Origin: Syngnathus acus
Taxonomy: Eukaryota; Chordata; Actinopteri; Syngnathiformes; Syngnathidae
DNA length: 64,000 bases
Assembly (NCBI RefSeq): GCF_901709675.1
Contig: NC_051102.1
Span: forward strand, 3,838,912-3,902,911
Reading direction: 5' to 3'
In this document: positions 10,816 through 23,195 of the stretch, piece after piece
Layout: each line of letters begins with the position of its first letter
How positions within the stretch are numbered: position 1 is the stretch's first letter
Notes under the pieces: model-generated
Database searches by the model: none
What the model was told of the DNA's origin: nothing
Seen by the model: only the letters and a program-made list of their open reading frames with translations
Made by a program: the position numbers and the translations under genes

Positions 10816-12682
10816 ATAGAGCTTGTGTGTAGTAATATTGAATGTGTACTGTGTACTGTATGCTGTGTATATATAAAGCCAACTTCAGAGGGTTTCTGTA
10901 TCTTATATAAGTAGGAATGTTGTTTTGTCCTGTCCTTGTGTCATTGATTTCATCATAATATAAAAAGTCTGTTTCTATAGTAATGTCTTTTTATCTATTA
11001 CCATCTTCTCTATTGAAATATAAACATATTTTGGTTCTCAGTGTGAATGAATAAGCAACCAATTATTTGTTTAGCATTCGCTAGATTTAAGCAGCATTTG
11101 ACTTGGGTGGTTTATTACAGCTATGTTTAGCATTTCGACCATGTAAAAAGCATATCCTTGTTTTTCTTTTTTTTTTCATTTGATCTCTTGTTTGATTTCA
11201 CTCATGACTGGATTTTCTACTTTGAAAACAATAAATGGTTTTAGTCCTTTGAGGTACTGTATGTGCGAAGAATATTCATGAAAAACCAACAAGGGTTTAT
11301 GCATAATCCACAATCATAATATAGACTAAGAACTATATTTTTGTGAATAATCTAGTAAATTTGTGCAAAATTCACTTGCTTGTATGCTTTTGTGTTATGT
11401 ATTGCCGTCTAAATTATTTAATCCACACCAGCTATGAGAAATTTCAAATTATTAATGATTGTTTTGATACCAGAACGTGTTTTCAGTGACCCACTTGAGA
11501 ATTTGGCCAATTTCATCTTCTACCACTAGGTGACAGTGGCATGTTTCCTTTTTGTAAGAATGATAGGACCGGTGACTCGGGGAGGAAAAATAATCACGTC
11601 ACCTTATATGGACTATGCATACTTGTATAACAATAACCGTAATTAAATACTTTACAGATTGAGATGTAACAAATGTATGCTGTCTATTAATTTGATCCAG
11701 GTTGAAGTGCAATATCTGGAGAACATTGAATATTGCTTACACAATGTTCAATGTTCTCAACAGAACATGTGTGAACATTGTGTACACATAGTGATGGATG
11801 ACCTTATCTGAAAAGCTTGCTGTATGGAGAGTGAAAGAACTCAATTTAGCGTTTTTCGTGTTTGGGTATAGTTTTATCATCATCTTAGGCGATACAAAAA
11901 AAATAAATAGTAAAATGGTACTGAATCAGTTTCCTTCACATTTCATAGTGATTTCTGTGAGGTTAAATATACTGTAATAATAAAAAAATTAAATGTAGGT
12001 CAGTGTTTACCATTCTCACAGGGCTACCTGATGAGTCCACTTATCACCGTGATACAGTAGTGAGCTTACTTCATTGTTTGTGTGCACATGACCATAAATA
12101 GCCTATAATAGTGAAAATGGCAAAGATATGATGGATGGAACAGTACAGTCTAATATTCACGGGAATGAGACTTCTGCGGTTTTCCCTTTTGAACATTATA
12201 TTGTAGCATTGCAAAGGTGTCTTTTAGAAAAAAAGCACAAGAGTAAACTGCCACTGAGGCCTTTCCTGTACTGAGATAATTAATGTAATTTAAAAAAAAC
12301 GGGAAATTACAATGCATCCAAACCTTCCATGCTACATTCATTAAAGCCATTGTGAATTCCACTTTGTTCAATAACACTTTTCACATACTAAAACTAAGTT
12401 ACACAGATTCGGTATAAAAGAAGTGTGAAATAAAAATGTTTGTTCAGTGAGTTTTTTTTCAGTGCTTCAAAAATTATTTGAAAAATTATGAACTTTCATA
12501 ACAAAAATCCTCGTGCTGTCAACACTTAACACTGTGTGGTGTTTTTAAAGCAAAATATATTTCTCTTCTATGTTTTTCAACGTGTTGCTGCAGAGCACTA
12601 CATATTTTAAGCTTCATACTGACTTCATATTTTATAGGCGTCAGTGACGAATATGACAATATGTGATGATGCCGGCTGCTTC
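10816..12682. other. Convergent 3' regions of abhd4 (plus) and tgm1 (minus)
   Basis: AT-rich sequence without a credible ORF. The abhd4 3' UTR probably ends near the AATAAA at 11230; the tgm1 3' UTR runs down from 12682 on the minus strand. A perfect short inverted repeat around 11712-11782 (GAACATTGAATATTG and complement-like GAACATTG copies) could form a hairpin. Confidence 0.5.
11230..11235 (+). promoter_or_regulatory. abhd4: Probable abhd4 poly(A) signal
   Basis: AATAAA occurs 415 bp after the abhd4 stop, followed within 40 bp by a TG-rich stretch (ACTGTATGTG). Confidence 0.45.
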
Positions 12683-15600
12683 TCACTGTTCAAGAACAAT
12701 AATATCAGCCACTCCGTGCACTTGTGTCAGTTCTTTGCAGTCCAGAGATGCCACCAGTTTCCTGGGCCCGGGTTGAGTCGGGATGAAGTGTTCAGTCAAT
12801 GTCACGGTGGAGTGACCACTGACGTCACTGAGATAGAAGAATGAGAAGTTAATCATCAAGTAAAATAATCAATAACAGGAAGTACAATTTCCACGAGATA
12901 AGGAGTCTTACCCTACAAACACTTCGTGGCCTTTCTGCAGGCCCAGTCCTTCCACTCTAAAGACCACGCCCATCAGCATTCCCGGCAGCGGGTTCGTGAA
13001 TGTGATCTTGGCTGCCATTTCCTTACCAACCACAGCTTTCCCCAAAGGCTGCCGATCATAAATTCAGAATTTATATGAATTGATGCAAACATATCTGATT
13101 TGATACTAAAGTTAAGAAAAACTCACCGTGACGATGAGATCAGGTGTAAGGAGCCTGAAGGTGGTCTGGTTGGCTAACACTTGCTTGGTTTCATTGACTC
13201 TTCCGGACAATGTCAGCATCAGTGCTGCCTGATCCACCAGTTGGTTCTGGTATTGTTGATAAGGCAAAATCCACTCAATCTTTTTTTCTGTGTATAGACA
13301 GAGGAATGACTTAGAACATTCTCACATTAATCTAACCCTTGAAGAGTACGCGAGCCGCAGTCATGCATCCTTCAGCATTCTTTATTGCCCATGAAGATGT
13401 TACCACTGCCGAGAAATGAACAACCAGTCATCTTCTAAAACAGCATATTTGAACAGGCACGTCCTTTTTCACATCCACACACACAAATTGTGGCACTAAT
13501 GTGATATCCTCTTGGCGACGAGTGCTTTTCAAGCATTGCTGTGACATTCTTTCTGTGGATGCTAAGCTCTTTTCTAGTTGAAAATTTGATTTACAGCACT
13601 AAAATACATTCACTGTGTAGTTCACCAGGTACGCTTGCACAATAAATGAAGAACCGCATGAACTGTACAAAGTACCTCTCCAAGCCGTACTACTGTAAAT
13701 AAATATCACTAGGCTCTTAAAATAATGGTTTAAGTCATACTTTGAAAAAAAATCCATCCGTTCACTCGCCCATCTGTCCATCTATTGAGCCCTTGAGAGT
13801 CAATTTCTGTGAAAACTGACCTTCATTGGGCAAAAGCTCCACTGGCAACTGCTCCTTCTTGATGGTGCCCTTCACAACACCAGTGTAGTACATGACAGCC
13901 ACGTGACTGTGGAGCGTAGTTTTACGAGGCTCAGAGCTCAGATTCTTCAGCACGATGCTCAGATGAGCGTCGGTCCCCATCCTGGGCCCCTCTCCCTCCA
14001 TTTTGACTTCAATGCTGACGTCCTCTGCCATGGGTGAGGAGTAGACGAATGGCTTGCTGCCAAAACGACTCGCGGTCTCTACGGCGATACGCTCCTCCTC
14101 TGAACCTGGAAAAATGGGAAGAGAATGGGAGGAGATTATCGCTTGATATTGATCTTGAACAATTAAATTTAATGGTGACACCACTCTATGAGCATAGCAC
14201 GAATAGAAAACCCGTACCTTCCTGATGTTTATACAAATGAGTGATGTCATGTCGCTCATCAGATCCAACTGCTTTTGTGCTGATACAGTGGCCAACAGCC
14301 TTCTTCTCACTCCGGATCTGGCTGAATGTACCATCGAGATTCCTTTGCCAGAAGATCCTGTCACTGTTGACCTAATAAAGGAGTAACATTCCAACCATCA
14401 GTGAACAGGGTTGACTTGCCTTTTATAGAGATGATGACGAATATAGAAAGTTTGAACATAATGAAGACTAGCTCACCTCTGCAAACACAAAAGGTGTGTC
14501 ATGTTTGAGGTAGACCTGGCCAGAACGGATGGCGGTGACAGAGGCGGGGCCACAGCGGAAGGTACCCTGACTTGTCTCCTGGGGTGTGGAGTCAACAGCT
14601 TGCCAGCCCCCATGACCATGGGGCAAGTCTAGTCTGGCCATCCAGCAATCATTCCATACATGGAAATTCCTAAACACAAGGGTTGAATATAAATATGATT
14701 CTGATCAACTGTTAATCACAGGGTGACTGTTTTAAACATTGCAATTGAATTTTTATTATTTTCCTAGACTCGCACAGTTGGACGAGGAATGTCGAGCACC
14801 ATTGTGTGACGGACTGCTTCTATTGAGAGCTGAAAATCTTCATGAACTCTCATTGAAGGAGCATGTCTACGGCCTGCCTCAAGTTCAAGGTGACTATTTC
14901 TCAGAATATCTAAATATAGCGGACTATTTTTATGTCCCAGGTCATGTCACATACCTCTTTCCATAACTTACCAGATAGAATCACTATTGAGGTAGTCGAT
15001 TGGGTCCATATTCTCATCAAAATATACATCTGTTGTGAGGGACACATCAGTGTCATGAGCAGACTGGAAGTTGGTCACGCTGCGAGCAGGTATGCCAAGA
15101 CAACGAAGTACTGCATACATAGATGACAAAAAAGAAAACTGTGATGTAGTTGTTAGAGAACTGAAGGGATGATTTAATATTTCAATTATGAGTCAGTTTT
15201 TCTGAACACATAAATATTTCGACCAAGGTGACATTTGCATGATAGTACTACACTTTGCTGGTGGAATGAAAGTGACTCATGTTGCTGTATGAGGGACCAA
15301 AGTAGAAGGTATGATGGGAATGTCAGTGTAAAGCATTTGGGGGTGTAAATCAGTTATGGCTATCAGTGCTTGGGTCAGCTGGCTATCATGTGCATGCACA
15401 AGCACGTGGTGCAGCCTAACAAGGCCTGGCAGAGAGAACACTGTGATTGTGGAAATTTTTTAAGTTGACTTCACATGGAAATGTTTCTGGACTGTAACCA
15501 AAATCTACAGCAAAAGAGAATTGCATCTTTGTAACCCAACTTAGAAGACAGAAAATATGGCACTGCTAAGGTCAATCCTGTCATCATGAAATATGTCTTC

Positions 15601-16585
15601 ACACTTTCCTCCCTTATTTGCTCACCCACTCACCTGATGTTGTGACTCCAGAGAAGACCCAACATTGTCCATATGACACAGGCATTCCATTGGAAGAGTG
15701 GTATTTTTTCAGAATCTCCACACTGCTGCTCCACGCGGCAGGAGACACTCCATCAGAGTAGTTCCCAGACCAATTTCCTATTAGAACTCCATAATCGTCT
15801 TGTGCATTTATCTAAAAAAAAAAATCATATACCCAAAACAAAACAAATTTTATGAAGTGTTATGTATAAAAGTATGTTTATGAGTAAAGTCACTTACCAT
15901 GGCTGATATGACCCTGACAACATTAACAGGATCCCCTCGACCAGATGGTGGCATGTCACTCTTCTCTAGAACAAATAGACATGCTTCCAAGATTCCCTCA
16001 TGAAACTGCAGTCAAGAGACATATAGAATCGTTTTGTCATTTTTTTAATTAAAAAAAAAAGAAGCCAATAGAATTATGTCATCTTTAACACAGATGACAG
16101 TATTGATAATGCCAGAGTGAATCCCAAACCACTTTCCTTTGCCTTTTGATTGTATCACCAGAGCATGCTGAAGATAATTCATTTGAACCAATAAGCTAAC
16201 CTGCTCTATATATATATAATAATAAAAGGTATAGTTTCATTTTTAGGAGTTCAAAAATAACAAACAAACCAACAAACAAATTGTGGGCCAATGACAAAAC
16301 AAAAGTAAGATGGTACAAAACAGACAGAATATTTGTATTTTCAAAGCATTTGGACATTTTGAAATACAGAAAGAGGAAATACTGCAGTGATCAGGGTGTT
16401 GTGTTGTCCAGAAAGTTCCTACCTGACCAAAGTTCCATGTGCGAGCTCCAATTTGCTTCTCAGTTCCATAATAAATTCTTCCAGTGTCATTCAACACATA
16501 CTCCTTCCTCTCCTCTTCATCATCCAGGAATACTGTGTCCTCTGAAAAAGACGACCATTTAAAACACCTGAAATATTTCCTTGAG

Positions 16586-16621
<36 letters not shown>

Positions 16622-19411
16622 GTAGTAGTGGTAGTAGTATAGTTGATGTTTCTCATTCACATTAGTTTCAGTTTAAGATTTAAACATTTTTGCTTGCTCC
16701 CTTTCAGTGAAAGAGGCCCTGCAAGCCTGGTCTATTCACCTCTTAAGTTACAACATCCCTCAAGAATGTGATTTTTTTTCACGAAAAATTAGGGTTTCAA
16801 TAGAGCCAGGAAATGGTTCCCAAACATGGGCCCCAATTCTGCCGGGGCAGAGTTGGGTGTTTGTGCTGCACATTTGGCGTTTTTATCCCATCTCTTGTAT
16901 CTCTTTTTGTTGCTACAATGGGTGGGAAACATAACGCGACAAAGATAGACAAGCATGACCAAAAAAAAAAGTGGAAGGAAGAGGCTTCCAGTCATGAGGG
17001 ACAGCTAAGAGAAAGAGGGGAAGTTGTGTGATTGGGGAAGGAGGGGTTGAAGAGGTTGTGGGGTGGAGTAAAACTCTTGAGTTCTGGCAGGAGAACTGTA
17101 TTTCTAAAATGTAAGTCAGAACAGAGACAGAAAAGAAGAAGATGAGGGCAGGGCTCTGAGGTGAAAGTTTGTGAGAAGTTCAGGTCAGCAGATGTGGCAA
17201 AACTATGTGGAGGAGGCTTAAGGAGGAAATCAAGTTTAGTAGGGGAGAGGACAAGTTAGCACCAAACTGTGTGCACTTGTATGACGGGCAGACAAGACTT
17301 TCACCATCTTACCTGCACACCAGGGGTTGAAGAGCATGATGATGTCCTTGCTGGAGGTGTAAATATTTGGGTTTTCATTTTTCAGGGTGCTGGTTGTGAC
17401 TGTCAGACCATAAAGACCAATCACAGCATTGGCAGTAGAGCTGACAGACAACGTAAACTTGTTGTTATTTTGCTCTTCAATCTTAGCGCCCCACTGTTTA
17501 TTATCCAAGGTATCAACCAATGGGATGATAATGTGGGTCCCTTTGGACACCAGTGGTAGCGGACCTACAAAAAAGATCATATATCAGGTTAAAACAGATT
17601 CGACAAATTCCTGTGCTGCAGTTTTTCAGATTTTCACCAATTATGCATAGAAAAAAAAATGCTAATCTATCCTACTATATTTTATTTATTTCTTCCTCAG
17701 CAAGATTGGAAATGGCGGCTGTTTCCAATGGTAACAAATAGCAGTAGTGCTAAATGAATTACAAAAATAATGCATTTGAAGTAGAGTTTTGGAGACAAGT
17801 TCAACTCATGATTTTAATCCAAGGTACTTATTTGAACTGAAAGTACATTTACACAAATGCATGCAGTTTCTGGGTTTCCACAAATTACCAAAATATAATA
17901 TTTTCACAACAACATAGTATCTGTTTAGCAAGAATTATATTTGATTGATGTGTGAAAAGTATTACATTTCATTGAACCTTCACCTTCGGTACACAAGACT
18001 TAAAAATAAAACCTATCCCTTTTCATTACTGTCCAAAATTAGAATTACCCTACATGGCATTATTACATTTTCTGCCAGCTAATATTGAAACTCTTGATTT
18101 AGTGAAGTGAGAAAACAGGTAGCTGTCTAAGTAACTACCTCCCTTGTTTTCTTCCAAACTGTTTGCTTAGTGGTACTCGGTTGGACTGGATTCTGCTGGA
18201 TTTGGTTACGTGAGGATCGAGCTTGTCAAGAATCCATTGTTCTCTATCTGATTCCTGACAAGACCTCACCTCCCTTCCTCTCCCATCACAGAACATTACT
18301 GAGAAAAAAATCAATTTTAAAAAAGTCCGCTTTATCTTATTGCTTCATCTTTGACTGAAAATCCTTACTTCTGTTTGAACCAGATAATGGGTTAGGAATA
18401 GAATGACAAAGTATTTTTCAAGGCATTGAAAGCTGTTCAAATGAGGATTTGTTTAAGATTACATAGATGGGATGGGTGTGAATTTTCAAATGTTTCTGCT
18501 GTGATGCAATGGTCACCATTCCAAAGAGTGTCGTCATGGCTATTTATTTCAAATACAGTCTCAGCCCACTGCCTCCCCTTTGCTTTAGTAGGCTTGACAT
18601 GAAATCACATTTAGATTTTCCATATGAATATCTTTATCATGGTCTTGATTAATCCCTCTTAATTTTGTGAAGCTCCAACTCATAGCTTCAGAAGCGCTAA
18701 GAATAAAATTTGATTAAAATGAGGATTTGAATCGGACAATATCTCATAGCTTCCCAAGTAACATTTGAAACTTTATGACCACCATACACATTTAAATTTT
18801 TTGTCGTTGTCTCATACATACCTGTTCTCAGTTCTAGATGCAGCTTGTGAGTGTCAGCACGAAAGGGCCTGTTGAACTCTAGTTCTATTTGGAACGTCTG
18901 TCCTCTGCGGATGATCAGCTTTTCTGAGTTGTACAGGTCGGTGTGATGCTCCTGTCTGTTTTTTCCTGTTCTGGAGCTCAGCAGATCCACAGAGCACACA
19001 GACAACTTCATAACTGCGAAAGAAGGGTGGAAAAAGAAATGAAATGTTTGAGTACATTATTACAATTTTCACTGACCTCAAAAGTTAATCTACCTTCACT
19101 GACCTCAAAAGTTAATCGACATTACCTTCCATTTCGTTGGAGTCTCCATTTTCTGGCTTTGGTCCATCAAGTCCTGGAATCGGCGTGGGAGGGTTGACCA
19201 GTTCCACTTTATCCGTGACATCATAGGTGGTGATATTCTGGCATTTACAGCAGCATGGACACATTTTCCGAAACCAGCGGCGACAAGCACTGTCCTCTGG
19301 TTTTTTTTCCCCTTCCTTGTGAATGGACAATTCCACCTTGGTGGGTGGGGCTGCACCAGGAAAGCGCCCCATATCAGATGTGCCTCTTACTGTCAGCCTC
19401 TCACCTGGCAT
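12683..19411 (-). CDS. tgm1: Transglutaminase 1 (membrane-anchored, keratinocyte type)
   Basis: TGM1 forms calcium-dependent gamma-glutamyl-epsilon-lysine cross-links at the membrane, as in the epidermal barrier (family knowledge). Thirteen minus-strand exons join in phase: 19126-19411, 18822-19013, 17313-17564, 16423-16541, 15898-16005, 15634-15811, 14972-15110, 14477-14669, 14218-14371, 13821-14105, 13127-13287, 12912-13048 and 12683-12827, giving 782 aa (human 817). The N-terminal extension carries CPCCCKC (residues 51-57), the family's fatty-acylation anchor, then the first domain ([18 protein letters not shown]). The triad is intact: Cys369 in YGQCWVF, His428 in NFHVWND and Asp451 in [11 protein letters not shown], with spacing 59 and 23 as in human. 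Two C-terminal beta-barrel domains follow, ending [11 protein letters not shown] 26 bp tandem duplication repeats the exon 1 donor neighbourhood (19070-19130). A noncoding first exon upstream is possible. Confidence 0.96.
16586..16621. repeat. (ATT)n microsatellite in a tgm1 intron
   Basis: About twelve ATT units, followed by degenerate GTAGTAGTGGTAGTAGTA. It lies 45 bp upstream of the tgm1 exon 4 acceptor as read on the minus strand, so length changes could affect branch-point spacing. Confidence 0.9.
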
Positions 19412-21159
19412 CCTTCAAAGGACATGGCATTCATTTATTTCAGTCAAGACAGAAATATTAAGTCACTGAATAGCTATTAGAAGCTATAGAACAAAAAAAA
19501 AAAAAATGGAATGTGAGATCATAAATATTATAGGCTACCCATTGTGACTGAAACAAAATCCATATGTATGTTTAATAAATTAGAAACAACTAAATAGCAC
19601 ATCATTTTGAATTAGAAAATTATACTTCACATTTTCAGTGCCAGAGGGGAAAAACAACTCAATTATTGCTTTGTGCCATCGTGTTGAAGTTGACATTATA
19701 GTCTCAAATTAACATATGAATAGGCCCTCTGTCCTTTCCTTTATTTTTTTCATCACAAATCAACATCTCCTCCTTTGCGTCCACAAACGTTGCATTCCAC
19801 ACTTTCCTGGCCTGGCTTGTGTGTGTAATCATATGGGCATTTATCACAATGTCACATTGTGTGGAGAACCAAGAGACAAAGCAGAATTTGGCCATTTAAG
19901 CTTTGCCTTTTGTTCTCAGCTTTAAATCGGGGTGAGAAATTTCAAAGTGGGAAAAAAAAGAAGCACCTTTTGCTAAAACAAAAGCCGAAGGGAAGAATGC
20001 CATTTCCTTTTATGTGTTTTCTCACATCTTAATGTTCCTTCGCCTCATCCTGAAAGTTATATTGACCATGATACACAGCAAAAAAATCCAAGATTAGTAA
20101 AAATGTTAAAGCACCCGTGGAGTCTGTTAGTGCTGGTAAAACACCCAGTAATGAGCAGAAATAACATACAAAGCTAACACCTTTTATGTAAACAATTGAG
20201 TGGTGCCATCATTATTCTAGTTTTTACTACGATTGCATTTTCACTAAACAAGTGACTGCACATCTTTGTAGTTATTCTGCAATTCAAACTTTAAAATCTA
20301 TCATTAAAGCTACCATAGTTTACAACTATCACTGTTGCAAGGAAACAATCTGAATCCTATTTAAAAAAGAAAACTGTCACTGTGTAGTCAATGTGTCACT
20401 TTGCAGTCCTCACAAGTTTTATCTTAATTTCAACTGGGCAACATTAAAGGAAACGTACATTTCCAGTTTACATCATATTACGTACGGTACCTCAAACATC
20501 CCTTGAAAATCATAGTCATTAAAACATAAAATTAAAAAAAAAATTAAAAGTACTGTGCATAAAATATCACACAATGTTTAGTGCTTTGAGTAGTGCTATA
20601 ATTGTACAAACACTATTATGGAAGGAATGGAGAAAAATAAAACTACTTTTTTACACTTTTGGGTGACCTGAGAGAAAGTTCACAATGAGTTAATGTACTG
20701 TTATTTGTTAAACATTAGCATGTGACTGCAGTTTGGAGGAAAGTCAATTATGGTGAAGTGATGTAATCCAGTTAAAAGGGCACAGAACAGCTGAGCATAA
20801 CATAGGGTGTGATTTCTGAAGTCACAGCCACCCTTTAAAATATGTCCAAGTTTAAAAAGTTTTGCTGCTTGGTGTGTGGTTGCTCTCCCTCACATTCTGT
20901 GTGCGTGCGTGTGTGCGGACGTGTGTGTAATCTAATTTTTAACAGTGACTTCCTGAGTTCACCCCTCTGTTCCCAAATCCAGTAAATATTTGGAATAACC
21001 ATCCAAAATCATTGTGATGGAGACAATAGGGTTTGTCAACTGCGTGAATAATATTTCAATTTGCCCTCTATCCATAACTACTGCCATCACCTATGACCTT
21101 GCAGCCTTCCTTGCTTGTCAGCTATTTTTGGCTAAATATAACAATGCAGTTGTTTGTTT
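19412..21159. other. Non-coding region upstream of tgm1
   Basis: AT-rich sequence with no plausible gene. Several poly-A runs and short GT-rich stretches (20900-20930) are present. tgm1 5' UTR or promoter elements may lie here, but no core promoter could be picked by eye. Confidence 0.4.
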
Positions 21160-21455
21160 ATGTGTGCTCTGTGATTGGCTGGCAACCAGTTCAGGGTGTT
21201 CCCCGCCTACTGATTGGAGTCTGCTGGGATAGACTCCAGTACACCCACGTCCCTAACAACCTAATGATAATTATAAACAATTGCAAAATTGTGCCTCTCA
21301 GGCCAATAGTTGGATACGTGCCCCGAGTAAACCCATGTAGGCACGGGGAGAACATGCAAACTCTACACAGGGAGAGCTAGAGGTGGAATCAAACCCATCC
21401 CCTCTGTCCTTTGAGGCATACGTGCTAACCAGTCTTTCACCGTACCACCTCATTT
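21160..21455. repeat. Two retroelement fragments in opposite orientation (L2-tail/SINE type)
   Basis: 21160-21268 is the 3' body on the plus strand (TGATTGGCTGGCAACCAGTT, CTGGGATAGACTCCAGTA). 21325-21455 is the 5' body on the minus strand: its complement reads GTTAGCACGTATGCCTC, GTAGAGTTTGCATGTTCTCC and CATGGGTTTACTC. The same modules occur in order in the copies at 31622 and 36953. Confidence 0.75.
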
Positions 21456-21468
21456 TTGTTAGCATGTA

Positions 21469-21710
21469 TACCGTATTTTCCGCACTATAAGGCGCACCGG
21501 ATTATAAGGCGCACCTTCAATGAATGGCCCATTTTAAAACTTTGTCCATATATAAGATATATACATTTGGCCCGCGGGCCGGACTTTGGACACGCCTGCT
21601 GTAGTGGCTCAATATTGGTCTATATATAAGGCGCACCTGATTATAAGGTGCACTGTCGGCTTTTGAGCAAATTGTTTTTAGGTGCGCCTTATAGTGCGTA
21701 AAATACGGTA
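21469..21710 (+). mobile_element. TACCGTATTTTCC inverted-repeat transposon, copy A (242 bp)
   Basis: The ends are inverted repeats (TACCGTATTTTCCGCACTAT and ATAGTGCGTAAAATACGGTA). Inside are five copies of a TATAAGGYGCACC-type word in both orientations, a block CCCATTTTAAAACTTTGTCC and a hAT-like terminus (GGCCCGCGGGCCGGACTTTG). No ORF is present, so it is non-autonomous. TA flanks suggest a TA target duplication. Confidence 0.85.
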
Positions 21711-23164
21711 CTTGAAATTATATACGTTATAACTGGAAAAAGTACTGATAAAAAATGTTTATCAGTATTTATACATTCGTGGAGGGATGACACAAGCAGT
21801 GACAAGTATATTTTACAAGTTGTCAGCTGTCCGTGTGAGTAATTTGGGGAAATTGCATGCATTGCTCAAGTGCATGTAATAGGTGTTACATTAAACATAT
21901 AATGGTATAAAGCTTGTGAGGCCCCAAATGATGGATTTAGATTTAGAACCATCTACCCTGATCCCTGAAGCATAAAATCCGATTAACTAGTTTGAAATTA
22001 ATTTCCACATCTTTTTTTCCTGCCGATCACTATAATGGAAGTCACATGTTCCTTTCTGCTGCCTGCATACACCCACTCCATCTTCTTTTCTCAGCGAGTT
22101 TATGTTGGCATGGCACCACAACTAGAATGCCAACTGGCTCCTGAGATAAGCGCCTAAAACTGTTCTGTTTTGTTGTCCCGAAACAGCATCATCTACACAC
22201 AGGGCTTGTTCGTGTTTTGTTCTTTTTGTTTATCTGACAGACACCCCTTCCCTAAAAATAAATATAATGCTACAAGGAGAGTCACAACATGAAGTTATGA
22301 ATCATGCATAATCAAGCAAAACAGATGTCATGTGCAGCCTGGTAGCCATCAAACAACAGGTCCGCTAGCCCAAAAATGAAACTTAACTAAAATCATCTGA
22401 CAAAGCGTACCTAACACACCAAAAATGTCATCTGATTTTTGCAGAATGTGAAGGCTTCTTGTTTGTCAACTAACTGAGAGCTAATTTTGCTTGTGCTCAC
22501 AAAAGCTTCACACTCTATTTTCTTTTAAATCTACAACAGGATGACTACTGCAATTTGCCCGAACCTTGTGCAAAAGTTGTAAAACTGTCCATTTCTTTCA
22601 GTGCCATTTCTCAAAGGAACCCCGCTGTAAACTAAAGGTCAAAAGGCTTCCCTTTCTCTTGTGGGAAAGGAAACCGTTATTTACAATTCTCATCTAGCCA
22701 TGAACAAGATCAGTGAAGGAAAAACGAAAGTCTTACTTTGTCTGTGTAAGGATTAGTGGTGAAGAGTTTGCTTCTTATCCTCTCAAGAACCTTTTGGAAA
22801 CTTTTCTCTCTACTATCACTTGCTCAGACAACCGAATATGACAGTCCAGGAATGTACTGCATGGGGCTTTAAGCGTTCACACACCCACTCTAACACACAC
22901 TCCGCCCCAGTGGCCCGCAATGTGCGACTAAAGTTTCTCCCACTCCTCCCAAGATTTTTTTTTCAGCACTCAGCGCGATTTGGGTGTGTATTGTGTAAAA
23001 CGGGACGTGGTCTGTGTGTGAAGCAGCACGTAATTTGAGTGAGAGAGAGAAGTTGTGTCATTAACATTGAGAATAAAAATACTAAAATTGAGGCCTTAAG
23101 TAAAAGTACCCTGTATCATTAACCAAAAGAAAATCTTGGCAGGATTCTCGAGGAATTCCCCAAC

Positions 23165-23195
<31 letters not shown>

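Noticed and set aside
11700-11790. Structured RNA or microRNA hairpin from repeated GAACATTG words
   Set aside because: Pairing is short and interrupted; nothing resembles a known precursor.
16243-16656. 137-codon minus-strand frame as a tgm1 exon
   Set aside because: Only 16423-16541 matches transglutaminase. The N-terminal part is an (ATT)n repeat and the rest is intron.
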